A stretch of 33,491 nt of DNA from Chloroflexota bacterium (GTDB lineage Bacteria > Chloroflexota > Anaerolineae > Anaerolineales > Villigracilaceae): assembly GCA_016234535.1 (NCBI GenBank), contig JACRBH010000256.1, forward strand, positions 1-33,491. Direction: 5' to 3'. A model generated the notes under the pieces. It was not told the origin of the DNA. It made no database searches and saw only the letters and a program-made list of their open reading frames with translations. Shown here one piece after another: positions 19,249-26,577 of this stretch (position 1 is the first letter of the stretch; every line of letters starts with the position of its first letter). Position numbers and translations under genes: made by a program.

Positions 19249-20385
19249 TCAATTCATTCTTTTGGGTGTTCTCGAATTCTCCCCATTCCACTCAATATCA
19301 AATGTAGAAGCCTCAAGCGGACTGATGTTCTTTTCTCGCGCAAGTCTCAAATAAGTGACCAGGCTTCTGAATTGAAGCAAAAACGGCAAAGGGTCTTTGA
19401 AATCCAGCATCACATCGCTGCTGGTAAAAAACGTCCGCGCCCATTGCCTCAAATTATTTTCCTTGAGAGCCGCAGGCAAACCGTAGATTAGCATCGCAGT
19501 GGAGAGCATGTATGAATGATTATCAATCGGAGTAATGCAATCCATTTGTGGATTTAGAAATGCCTCAGTGAATCGCGGATGCGAAGTCAGCAGATGCACA
19601 CCGCTTGTCGCGCGCGGATTACATTCAAGCACATAAATTTTCCCCGCAGAAGTATGGATGAAATCAAATGCGATCTGGCCTGTGAATTGATTCCCCTCCA
19701 CAAAAGATTTTACCCATTCAAAAACCGCGGGATGCTCCACGTGTTGAAACACAATCGTCGCACCCTGCCCTGCTGTGAAATGTGACGGATACGTTGTATG
19801 CGCGGTAATGTGTCCATCGTGGCAAACGCTGTAGGTGCAGTATGCCTGTCCTTCAATGAATTCCTGCGCGATCCAGGGCGAGTCAAACGTCAGTGTGGAT
19901 AATGCCTTTTGAAGCGGAGGCAGGATCAAGGTCCGCGAAGCGAAACGCGAATAGACAGGCTTAAGAACCAGTCGGTTCCATTGGGCGAATGCGCGCAGCA
20001 GCTCATCCCGAGACCGGATCAACATCGTATCAGGCGTGCGGCTGTTGAAAAAAAGCCACTTGTTATGCAGTTGATTTAATTTTTGAATCGACTCGGTGAA
20101 GACAGGCAGTTCGCCGTGACCCATCGCTGTATAGAAGACTTCCTCACAGGTTGGGATGAGCAGGTCGATTTGATTCTCTTCGACGATCTTTTTCAACGCG
20201 AAAAGAAACGCCTCTGTTTCGTGACGCGGAGCTGGCACCACGAAATTGGCCTGAATTGCATTTGACGGTTGACTCAAATGCCCGCGCAAAGACTCGGCCA
20301 TGAAAACTGAATGGCCTGCGCGATGAAACGCACGGGCAAGATCAAGCGTAGCGGGCGCGCGTCCGCCGGTGAGAAGGATGTTCAT
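19249..20385 (-). CDS. ATP-grasp ligase of the ole-like cluster
   Basis: This 378-residue ATP-grasp enzyme joins a carboxylate, via an acyl phosphate, to an amine, thiol or other nucleophile. The start was set to ATG 20385, which shares one base with the stop of the thiolase gene (TAATG) and begins a Rossmann-like MNILLTGGRAPATLDLARAF. An upstream extension to 20517 would be antisense-like junk. ATP-binding landmarks are LVLKPVYSRFASR at about 139-151, QEFIEG at about 174-179, an acidic metal site IAFDFI near 238-243 and VLECNPRATSGVH at about 252-264 (E254, N256). The last ~60 residues are a separate helical tail. Overlap with the OleA-like gene means it should act in the same pathway, but the substrate is unknown. 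Confidence 0.85.
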   Translation of the reverse strand: MNILLTGGRAPATLDLARAFHRAGHSVFMAESLRGHLSQPSNAIQANFVVPAPRHETEAFLFALKKIVEENQIDLLIPTCEEVFYTAMGHGELPVFTESIQKLNQLHNKWLFFNSRTPDTMLIRSRDELLRAFAQWNRLVLKPVYSRFASRTLILPPLQKALSTLTFDSPWIAQEFIEGQAYCTYSVCHDGHITAHTTYPSHFTAGQGATIVFQHVEHPAVFEWVKSFVEGNQFTGQIAFDFIHTSAGKIYVLECNPRATSGVHLLTSHPRFTEAFLNPQMDCITPIDNHSYMLSTAMLIYGLPAALKENNLRQWARTFFTSSDVMLDFKDPLPFLLQFRSLVTYLRLAREKNISPLEASTFDIEWNGENSRTPKRMN

Positions 20386-21380
20386 TAGAAAGTGAGCACC
20401 ATCCCGCCAATGGACAGACCCGCGCCGGTCCCGACCAAAAGAACTTTTTGGCCGCGTTGAATATTCCCATCGATCACGGCCTGATACAGCGTGGCGGGAA
20501 TGGATGCCGCAACACAATTACCAAGCGTTTCGAGCGTGCTCATGATCTTGGATTTGGGCCAGCCGAATCTTTCAAGCATCATCAATCCCACTTTGCTGGC
20601 CTGATGCGGCACGACAACATCTATGTCCATGATGCTTTTCGAAAGGCCGGGATACAGCTCTTCCAAAAACTCATGTCCCACTTCACGCACCATCCGCAGC
20701 ACAGCGGGGCCATCCATGTGGAACAGGTCATCCTCAGGGTTGTGATTTGCGAAACGCGGGTGCCGCGCCGAGCCTCCGCCCATGATTGCCGTCAGATATG
20801 CGCCATCGCCATAGGTTTTGAAATGCGCATGATGGATCATGGAGGGGCCACCATATTCAGGTTTTGATACAACCACCGCCGCAGACGCATCCCCAACCAA
20901 TGTGGCTGACTCGGGCTCCTTCAGGTTGATTCCGCATGAGGCCACATCTGAGCTGGCGATGAGAATATTTTTGTATCGTCCGCTGTTGATGAAGTTGGAA
21001 GCTACATCCATTGCGGCGACGAAACTTAAACAAGTCGTATGCACGGTCATGGCCGGGATTCCCGATTTCCCCAGCCCAAGCTGACGTTGAATCAGCGCGC
21101 CAGTATCAGGGATGGCCTGTTCGCCGGTGCCTGATGCGTTGATGATAAGGTCAAGCTGATTGGGATTGAGCTTTGCTTCATCCAGGGCTTCGCGCGCCGC
21201 TTCCGCAGACATGAACGAAGAAGTCTCGTCAGTGACCCACCTGCGCTCACGTACACCATTGCGGCGCTCCACCCAGCCTGCTGAGAGTCCGCACATGGCT
21301 TCGACCTCCGAGTTTGGCACGATTCGTTTTGGCAAATATCTTCCAAGCCCGATAATTTTGAGGGGCAAATTAACTTGCAT
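20385..21380 (-). CDS. OleA-like thiolase / 3-oxoacyl-ACP synthase III family
   Basis: This 331-residue thiolase-superfamily condensing enzyme has the nucleophilic Cys in HTTCLSF (C117), the His in VVPHQAS (H259) and the Asn in TLGNCVAASIP (N288), the Cys-His-Asn triad of KAS III. WVERRNGVRERRW near residues 36-48 is the usual FabH/OleA start region. FabH and OleA cannot be fully told apart by eye. The neighbourhood (OleC- and OleD-like genes, no fab genes) favours Claisen condensation of two acyl-CoA or acyl-ACP chains to a 2-alkyl-3-ketoacid. It is preceded by a good AGGAGT, with a 112-nt gap to the GNAT gene upstream. A housekeeping FabH role is the main alternative. Confidence 0.82.
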   Translation of the reverse strand: MQVNLPLKIIGLGRYLPKRIVPNSEVEAMCGLSAGWVERRNGVRERRWVTDETSSFMSAEAAREALDEAKLNPNQLDLIINASGTGEQAIPDTGALIQRQLGLGKSGIPAMTVHTTCLSFVAAMDVASNFINSGRYKNILIASSDVASCGINLKEPESATLVGDASAAVVVSKPEYGGPSMIHHAHFKTYGDGAYLTAIMGGGSARHPRFANHNPEDDLFHMDGPAVLRMVREVGHEFLEELYPGLSKSIMDIDVVVPHQASKVGLMMLERFGWPKSKIMSTLETLGNCVAASIPATLYQAVIDGNIQRGQKVLLVGTGAGLSIGGMVLTF

Positions 21381-21492
21381 TCAATGACTCCTGTTTACTT
21401 TAAATAAAAAAAATCAACTTTTGGCCTTGCCGCAGAAGTGACGAATCCGCCATCCGTTTATCCGCTTCACAATCCGTTGTAAAAATTTGTTG
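21381..21492. other. Spacer between the large GNAT gene and the OleA-like gene
   Basis: This 112-bp gap is the longest inside the ole-like cluster. On the - strand it has an A/T-rich stretch (TTGATTTTTTTTATTTAAAG) about 20 nt before the AGGAGT ribosome-binding site. It could harbour a secondary promoter for thiolase and ATP-grasp genes, but no clean -35/-10 pair is visible. Confidence 0.3.
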
Positions 21493-22668
21493 CTAAAAAT
21501 CCATTTTCTGGAAATACGGAATTGCATACTTCGAAAATAACTTTATCAATTTCCACGGCCTCCGCCGCCATAAGGGCAAATGTTTCGTGAATACAGCATT
21601 GTACTCAGTTACTGATTTTCCACCGCGAACCTTTTTAAACTTTCCCACACCACCGCTGGCGTGGACGAGCAGTTTTCGTTCCAATCCCTCCTGCAAGGTA
21701 ATCAGCGTCAGCAGGCGATACAAACCCTCCTCCTGCGGCAGGGATGTGTCGTATCCAAACAGCGGCTGAGTCATCACGTCATTGCGGATGAAGAATCCCA
21801 TCACAGCGTTTATCTTTCCATCGCGTTTCAAAGCACGCAGATGCAAAATCCCTTCATCCCGCGCCAGCTTCATGAATTCAAGCGTGAACTGCGGATTGTA
21901 GTAGGAATATTTTTCCAGATACAACAGGTTATACAAATGCAAAGCACGCGCAAGTTCTACATCATTTAAATCCTTTCCATTCACCACTTCATAACCATGT
22001 TTGCGAAGCACACGCACATCTTCCTTGTATTGCCGCGTGCGGACAGCCTCCTCAGGTTCCATGTACCAAACCTGGCGGCTCAAGACCATGTCATAACCGC
22101 ATTCTTCCAATGCCTGATATATGTGCGGATTCTTTTTCCGGTCCACCGAGCGGAACACAATGACTCGCTCTGGGAACCGCCGAATCAGCGCTTCGCTCAC
22201 CGCCGATAACTGCTCGCTGTTTACTGACGGATACAGATTCGTCGAAAGCAGATAGTTGTTGACGAAGACTACTTTATCCAATTCGGCATATCTGAAATAC
22301 CACGCCACTGGATTCATAATGAATTTGATCAACGCTTCGACAGGCGGATTGTTGAGATGCTTCACTTCCTCGAATCCACCGTAGGAGACGTAATGACTGT
22401 ACGGCGAAACCGTGTAAGTATTATCAGGGTGATAATCTGAAATCGTAATGGGAATGATGACATCATCCACTTTGACGAGTATCAATTGAGTATTGTATAC
22501 ATTCTTGATGTACTTCTGCGCCCCATCCAAAATGATCGGCAGAAGATAACGACGCGCATAATCGCCATCTTCCGTCTGCGGAAATGCGAGCGCGTGGATA
22601 TTTTCGCGGGCGAATAATTCAACGGTGGGGCGTGTGTGCGTCGCACCAAACGGGTTGGAAAGTGCCAT
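21493..22668 (-). CDS. GNAT/FemAB-like acyltransferase
   Basis: This protein has 391 residues. The C-terminal half (about 200-345) carries a GNAT-like fold of the type used by FemAB and related N-acyltransferases: LHLRALKRDGKINAVMGFFIRNDV as the central strands, then GYDTSLPQEEGLYRLLTLITLQEGLERK as a helix. A final HASGGVGKFKKVRGGK stretch resembles the closing segment of this superfamily. The N-terminal half is alpha/beta and not recognised. It probably transfers an acyl or aminoacyl group onto an amine or hydroxyl. Its place between the MBL hydrolase and the thiolase suggests it tailors the product. Substrate unknown. Confidence 0.65.
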   Translation of the reverse strand: MALSNPFGATHTRPTVELFARENIHALAFPQTEDGDYARRYLLPIILDGAQKYIKNVYNTQLILVKVDDVIIPITISDYHPDNTYTVSPYSHYVSYGGFEEVKHLNNPPVEALIKFIMNPVAWYFRYAELDKVVFVNNYLLSTNLYPSVNSEQLSAVSEALIRRFPERVIVFRSVDRKKNPHIYQALEECGYDMVLSRQVWYMEPEEAVRTRQYKEDVRVLRKHGYEVVNGKDLNDVELARALHLYNLLYLEKYSYYNPQFTLEFMKLARDEGILHLRALKRDGKINAVMGFFIRNDVMTQPLFGYDTSLPQEEGLYRLLTLITLQEGLERKLLVHASGGVGKFKKVRGGKSVTEYNAVFTKHLPLWRRRPWKLIKLFSKYAIPYFQKMDF

Positions 22669-22702
22669 TTAAGGAGATTCTCTTAAGGGTAGATTTGTCT
22701 CA

Positions 22703-23545
22703 TTAAGTAAGGTGCGATGCACTCGCGTGTGCGCGAATCGTTTCCTCGCAATGAGATGGGATCACATGCGTCTCAGGATGCGTGAGATGATATGCATGTA
22801 AACTGCCAAGTGTCTTACGATAGGCTTCGGGGTCAGGGAACAGCAAATTAGTAATCTTATGCGGCGGACGATTCTCGACAATGGATCGTTTCAGCCACGC
22901 CGCATCAGCCACGAAGAAAAATAGTTTATCGCTCTCGTCGCGGACAAACAATCCCATTTGACCATGCGCATGGCCGGGCAATTCCACGCCAATAATGGAT
23001 TCGTCCCCAAGCAGGTCATAGCCTGTTTTGAATGGCGCGTATTCTTCAGCCAACAAAACAGGCTTGGATATATCCACTTCTTGCGAGCGGGAATCAAAAT
23101 CCGTAGGGATGAGTCCGCGCAGGAAGGCGTGCTTTAAATTTTCAGCGGGTGACAGGTGACGAAGTCCGCTAAAAGCGTGAGGCATGTAAACGAAACGGGA
23201 CCAACTCAGGTCGGGGAGTGATGCGATATGGTCCGCGTGGAAGTGGGAGATAAAAACGTGAGTGATGTCTTTAGGTCGTAGGTCAAAGGTCAAGAGTTGA
23301 TTGACAACCAAATCCTCTTCGTGAAGCGTGACAGGAGTCAGCCAGCGGTAAAAACGCATTGGGATTTTTTTCGTCTCATCGAAGAAGCGATGGGAATAAC
23401 CCGTATCGAAAAGCATCGCCCCAAAGCGCGGATGCCGCAGCAAAGCAAACATGGACGGGAAGTGAATGCTGCGCCAGCGGCCGCCGTGAATGGCGACATG
23501 CTCGGGTGCGGTGCAGTAACCTGCGTGAAGAATATTGATTTTCAT
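22703..23545 (-). CDS. MBL-fold metallohydrolase (lactonase-like)
   Basis: This 280-residue metallo-beta-lactamase-fold protein has a complete dinuclear metal site: SHFHADH (H101, H103, D105, H106), H192 in LPGHAHGQMG, D214 in FVADAAW and H265 in IPSHCEE. The plan and spacing resemble the AttM/AiiA-type N-acyl-homoserine-lactone hydrolase group. That family opens lactones, and here it lies in a cluster with a beta-lactone synthetase, in the position where an OleB alpha/beta-hydrolase would be expected. I infer a role in hydrolysing or processing a lactone or thioester intermediate; self-protection or quorum quenching are alternatives. The oleD-like gene ends about 80 nt upstream, within a palindromic repeat. 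Confidence 0.85.
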   Translation of the reverse strand: MKINILHAGYCTAPEHVAIHGGRWRSIHFPSMFALLRHPRFGAMLFDTGYSHRFFDETKKIPMRFYRWLTPVTLHEEDLVVNQLLTFDLRPKDITHVFISHFHADHIASLPDLSWSRFVYMPHAFSGLRHLSPAENLKHAFLRGLIPTDFDSRSQEVDISKPVLLAEEYAPFKTGYDLLGDESIIGVELPGHAHGQMGLFVRDESDKLFFFVADAAWLKRSIVENRPPHKITNLLFPDPEAYRKTLGSLHAYHLTHPETHVIPSHCEETIRAHASASHLT

Positions 23546-23554
23546 GCGTTAGTT

Positions 23555-23649
23555 ATGTCGTTGCGAGGGCGGTGCTTTTCCGCCCGAAGCAATCTCCCGA
23601 TTGTGTCTGAGATTGCTTCGTCGGGCTAAAGCCCTCCTCGCAATGACAT
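23555..23649. repeat. Large dispersed palindrome between oleD-like and MBL genes
   Basis: The left arm (23555-23596) and right arm (23609-23649) are long imperfect inverted copies of one sequence of about 41 nt, with a 12-nt loop. Each arm also folds on itself: GGGCGG...CCGCCC on the left and GGGCT...AGCCC on the right. A diverged partial copy lies at 27513-27571. The right arm encodes the last residues and stop codon of the oleD-like gene. This looks like a mobile REP/MITE-like palindrome; no transposase is nearby. Confidence 0.85.
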
Positions 23650-24630
23650 GGACTCCTTCCACCATTTCATAAATCTCTCGAAGCCCTCATCCACGGAGAC
23701 ACGCGGTTTATATCCGAGTTCATTTTTCGCTGCGGTGATATCCAGCGTTGTGCTGTTCGCCATCATGCTGACGGAGATGCGCGTGAGCGGAGGTTCGGGT
23801 TGTTTTGGAATAAGCCTGTAAAGAAACTCCAGCGCGGTTGCGGCGGCATTTGCGGTTTGGCCGGAAATCCTGCGAGTTGGCGAAGGCAAATTAAGTTCAG
23901 TACAAATGCGTTCAACCAATTTCCAAACTTTGACAGGCTCATCGTTCGAGATATTATATTTTTTACCGAGGGTGTTTTCTGGAGACTCAGCGCACAACAA
24001 AAGCGCATCCACTACATTTTCGATGTATGTCAGGTCAACGACATTTTCGCCGTCGCCCAAAATGGGAAGCCTGCCGGATTGCAGGCGCGGAATCAGGCGC
24101 GGAAAAATGACCGTATCGCCCGGCCCGAAGATCGCGCGCGGACGAATCGCAATGGTCGCAAGTCCGCGCGCAAAGGCTTCATCAATTTCCTGTTCGGCCA
24201 GAATTTTTGTCGCCGAATAATTGCTGACAGGTTCAGGCAGTTCGTCGGTCTCTTTGACATTCACGCGCGATGCATATCCAAAGTAAAGACTGGGCGTGGA
24301 GACATGCACGAGTCGTTTCACTTTATATTTCTCGCATCCGCGGATGACGTTGCGCGTGCCGATGACATTCGCCTGATAGAACGCCTCGAAATTTCCCCAC
24401 GGCGATGGGAGCGCGGCGCAATGAAAGACAATATCCTGATCCTTGCAGACATCGGCCATGGCATCTTTTTCTTTAAGGTCAAGCGAAAGTACGCGCAGCC
24501 CTTCGCTTTCCATGTTTTTCAACTTTGTAACATTGCGTCCCAGCGCGGTGACATGCCAGCCCATGCCGTACAGTCTGCGGGTGAGCGCGCCGCCGAGAAA
24601 ACCGGTTGCGCCTGTTATGAGTGCTTTCAT
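23626..24630 (-). CDS. OleD-like NAD(P)-dependent 2-alkyl-3-ketoacid reductase
   Basis: This 334-residue extended SDR has the Rossmann motif GATGFLG at 7-13, the conserved FHCAALPSPWGNFEAFYQANV near 69-89, VSTPSLYF with the catalytic Ser region near 110-117, and YSATK (Y138, K142). Further family landmarks are IRPRAIFGPGD, RLIPRLQSGRLPILGDGENVVDLTYIENV and YNISNDEPVKVWKL. These match OleD, which reduces the OleA product to a beta-hydroxy acid, better than 3-beta-HSD sterol enzymes. AAGGAT precedes the ATG. The last residues (after about 327) and the TAG are read from a dispersed palindromic repeat, so the native C terminus has been replaced or extended. Confidence 0.85.
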   Translation of the reverse strand: MKALITGATGFLGGALTRRLYGMGWHVTALGRNVTKLKNMESEGLRVLSLDLKEKDAMADVCKDQDIVFHCAALPSPWGNFEAFYQANVIGTRNVIRGCEKYKVKRLVHVSTPSLYFGYASRVNVKETDELPEPVSNYSATKILAEQEIDEAFARGLATIAIRPRAIFGPGDTVIFPRLIPRLQSGRLPILGDGENVVDLTYIENVVDALLLCAESPENTLGKKYNISNDEPVKVWKLVERICTELNLPSPTRRISGQTANAAATALEFLYRLIPKQPEPPLTRISVSMMANSTTLDITAAKNELGYKPRVSVDEGFERFMKWWKESMSLRGGL

Positions 24631-24675
24631 AATATATCCTTTGCGCGGCTAAGCGCGGGAAGTTCGTAAAGATTT

Positions 24676-24720
24676 TTAAAAGACTTCCTTCGCGATCTTT
24701 GCGGCCTTTGCGGTTAATTC
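24676..24720. repeat. Repeat-like sequence forming the 3' end of the oleC-like gene
   Basis: On the - strand the sequence ACCGCAAAGGCCGCAAAG followed by ATCGCGAAGG is a run of imperfect GCNAAG units like intergenic repeats seen in many environmental bacterial genomes. It is read as an Ala/Lys-rich tail after the last conserved OleC motif and ends with TAA. Confidence 0.4.
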
Positions 24721-26310
24721 TTCGCGGATGATCTTGGAATTATGACGAACGTCCGTTGGGAATTTTTTCGTGAATAAAAATGTTTTTATCTTCGATGCCT
24801 GTGGATGCGCTTTGGCCAAACTCATCAACTCTTTTTTTATTTTTTCTTGATTCGCATTTTGTGCAAGCTCGACCCACAAAACGGGTTCCTTATTCACGCC
24901 GACCAATGCGGTGCGATACACAAGCGGATGCGCGTTGAAGATGCCTTCGATCTGTTCCGTGAACATCACGCCATCACTTGTGATCACGCGATGCGACTTG
25001 CGCCCGCAATACCACAGGCGGCCCTGCTCGTCGAAGTATCCCACATCTCCCATGCGATGAATCACATCTTCGCCGAATTTAATTTTGGATGATCGATTCG
25101 CATCTTCCCTGTGGATGTAACCCCGCGTCGTGGCTGGACTTTGAACTGTGATCTCGCCAACGACATTCGATTCCACTGTGAGCGAATTCTGCCATGTCTC
25201 AATCGGCTCGTCGGTGATTTGGATGATCCGCACGCGGACATTTTCAACGGGTTTCCCCAAACAAATTCCCGCGCCTTGTTCGGTCTTTTCCTTCATCGAA
25301 AATATCTCGCGGCTTTCGATTCTTGCAATCGGCAGAGTCTCCGTCGCGCCGTAAATGCCGAAAAGGCCGGTATTATCATCCAGCAATTTTCTGAATTTCA
25401 TCTGCAATGGAATTGCCGCCGGTGCCCCCGCAGTGATAACCCGTTTCAGACTCTGGAGTTCAACAGTTTGCTGTTGGACATTCGCAAGAATGCTCAACAC
25501 CACCGGCGAAGCAAACATATTGGTGACATGGAACTTCCGAATCGCATTTAATACTTTTTCGGGATCTGTTTTGCCCGGCACCGGAAACGAAATATCAGGA
25601 ATCACAGATGTGACACCGAGCAGTACATCGATCAAAGCGTAGAGCGGAAAGGCCGGCAGGTCGATTTCATCTGACGAGATATTGAAGGTGTCCGCAAGCA
25701 TATCCAGTTGAGCGGCGAAGTTGGCCTGGGTATAAATTGCACCCTTGGGCAGGCCGGTGCTTCCGCTGGTGTAGATGATGGCGGCGGGGGAGTTGGTAAC
25801 ACCTGCACTTGCGTCAGGTGCAAGTGTTGGTAATTGGGGATTAGGGATTAGGCCTTCGACCTTTGACCTTCGACCCTTCGACTGGCTCAGGACATCGCTT
25901 TTGACTGATTGAATCGTGAGATTGTGCTTGATCGAACCTTTTCCCCAGCCGAAAATAACTCTCAAAGAATGAGTCAGTGTGTTGCCAATGAAAATATCGG
26001 GCTTGGATTCTTTGAGACATTCTCCTACTTTTTTCATCCCAATGGCAGGGTCGACGATGATGGGGATGATGCCATGTTTCAGCAAGGCCAATGCCAGGGC
26101 GAAGAAGTCTGCCGAGGGCGGGGTTATCAAAGCGGCGGACATGCCCGGGGTCAGCGAGCAGGCTGAAAGCGCGGAAGAGAAGCGCTGGGTTGAATCCAAT
26201 AATTGAGCGTAGGTGACCGTGATCCAATCCCTGCCCTGAGAATAGATCAACGCGGCCTTGCCGGGATGACGCGCCGCGTTGTTTTCAAATCGTTGAACAA
26301 GTGAACTCAT
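24676..26310 (-). CDS. OleC-like beta-lactone synthetase (AMP-ligase family)
   Basis: This 544-residue ANL-superfamily enzyme has the P-loop-like IIYTSGSTGLPKG at 178-190, GIYGATE at 318-324 and the hinge/core region MGDVGYFDEQGRLWYCGRKSHRV at 420-442. The C-terminal PTDVRHNSKIIRE at 518-530 carries the catalytic-type Lys526. The WYCGRKSHRV and (P)xDxRHNxKIxRE patterns are characteristic of OleC rather than acyl-CoA synthetases. OleC adenylates a beta-hydroxy acid and closes it to a beta-lactone. Residues about 138-172 look like an in-frame insertion of repeat DNA in a surface loop before the P-loop. The last ~12 residues come from another repeat-like stretch. It overlaps the small GNAT gene by 4 nt (ATGA). 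Confidence 0.87.
   Translation of the reverse strand: MSSLVQRFENNAARHPGKAALIYSQGRDWITVTYAQLLDSTQRFSSALSACSLTPGMSAALITPPSADFFALALALLKHGIIPIIVDPAIGMKKVGECLKESKPDIFIGNTLTHSLRVIFGWGKGSIKHNLTIQSVKSDVLSQSKGRRSKVEGLIPNPQLPTLAPDASAGVTNSPAAIIYTSGSTGLPKGAIYTQANFAAQLDMLADTFNISSDEIDLPAFPLYALIDVLLGVTSVIPDISFPVPGKTDPEKVLNAIRKFHVTNMFASPVVLSILANVQQQTVELQSLKRVITAGAPAAIPLQMKFRKLLDDNTGLFGIYGATETLPIARIESREIFSMKEKTEQGAGICLGKPVENVRVRIIQITDEPIETWQNSLTVESNVVGEITVQSPATTRGYIHREDANRSSKIKFGEDVIHRMGDVGYFDEQGRLWYCGRKSHRVITSDGVMFTEQIEGIFNAHPLVYRTALVGVNKEPVLWVELAQNANQEKIKKELMSLAKAHPQASKIKTFLFTKKFPTDVRHNSKIIREELTAKAAKIAKEVF
25797..25899. repeat. Repeat-like in-frame insertion in the oleC-like gene
   Basis: This segment of about 100 nt has a different texture from its flanks. 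On the + strand it has CACCTGCACTTG and CAGGTGCAAGTG interlocking half-dyads, a GGGATTAGGGATTAGG tandem, then three CCTTCGAC-type repeats ending in CTTCGACTGGCTCAGGAC, a motif of small dispersed palindromes. It keeps the reading frame and encodes residues about 138-172, which lack recognisable family conservation. Confidence 0.5.
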
Positions 26311-26576
26311 TCGTCCGGGTGGCGCTGCCTGTATTTATCTACAAACCAGCACAGCGATTGCACTTTCAAATTATTTTCTCTGGCATATTTCAACCCGGTG
26401 CTGACCAGTAAACTTCCAATCCCCTGCCCTTCCACCGCAGGCGGGACTCCTGTGTGCGTGAAGGTGATGGTATCTGCGCCTATGTAATAATTCAATTCAG
26501 CCACATACGAGTCGAGATGGACTTCGAAACTTTTGCGTTCTGTGTTGTGAATGACAGTCAGATCGTTGGTTTGCAC
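26307..26576 (-). CDS. Small GNAT-family protein (YjdJ/NATD1-like)
   Basis: This 89-residue mini-acetyltransferase of the COG2388 type has strands FEVHLDSYVAELNYYIG, then ITFTHTGVPPAVEGQGIGSLLVSTGLKYARENNLKV, where the G-x-G-I-G segment is the acetyl-CoA pyrophosphate loop, and CWFVDKYRQRHPDE closes the fold. Length is typical for this small family. The start is GTG at 26576, one base after the stop of the ureohydrolase gene, with AAGGAA upstream. The stop overlaps the start of the oleC-like gene by 4 nt, so all three are translationally linked. The biochemical role of this family in bacteria is poorly defined. Confidence 0.85.
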   Translation of the reverse strand: MQTNDLTVIHNTERKSFEVHLDSYVAELNYYIGADTITFTHTGVPPAVEGQGIGSLLVSTGLKYARENNLKVQSLCWFVDKYRQRHPDE

Positions 26577-26577
26577 G

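Noticed and set aside
20386..20517. 44-residue N-terminal extension of the ATP-grasp protein
   Set aside because: It is read from another frame of the thiolase gene; the ATG at 20385 begins a proper Rossmann-like strand and overlaps the upstream stop.
23555..23649. Insertion sequence or transposon end
   Set aside because: The palindrome has no transposase or target duplication that I can see; it fits a short non-autonomous dispersed repeat instead.
23800..24669. 289-codon open frame on the + strand opposite the oleD-like gene
   Set aside because: It is fully antisense to a gene with clear SDR motifs, shows no family pattern of its own and its composition mirrors the opposite strand.
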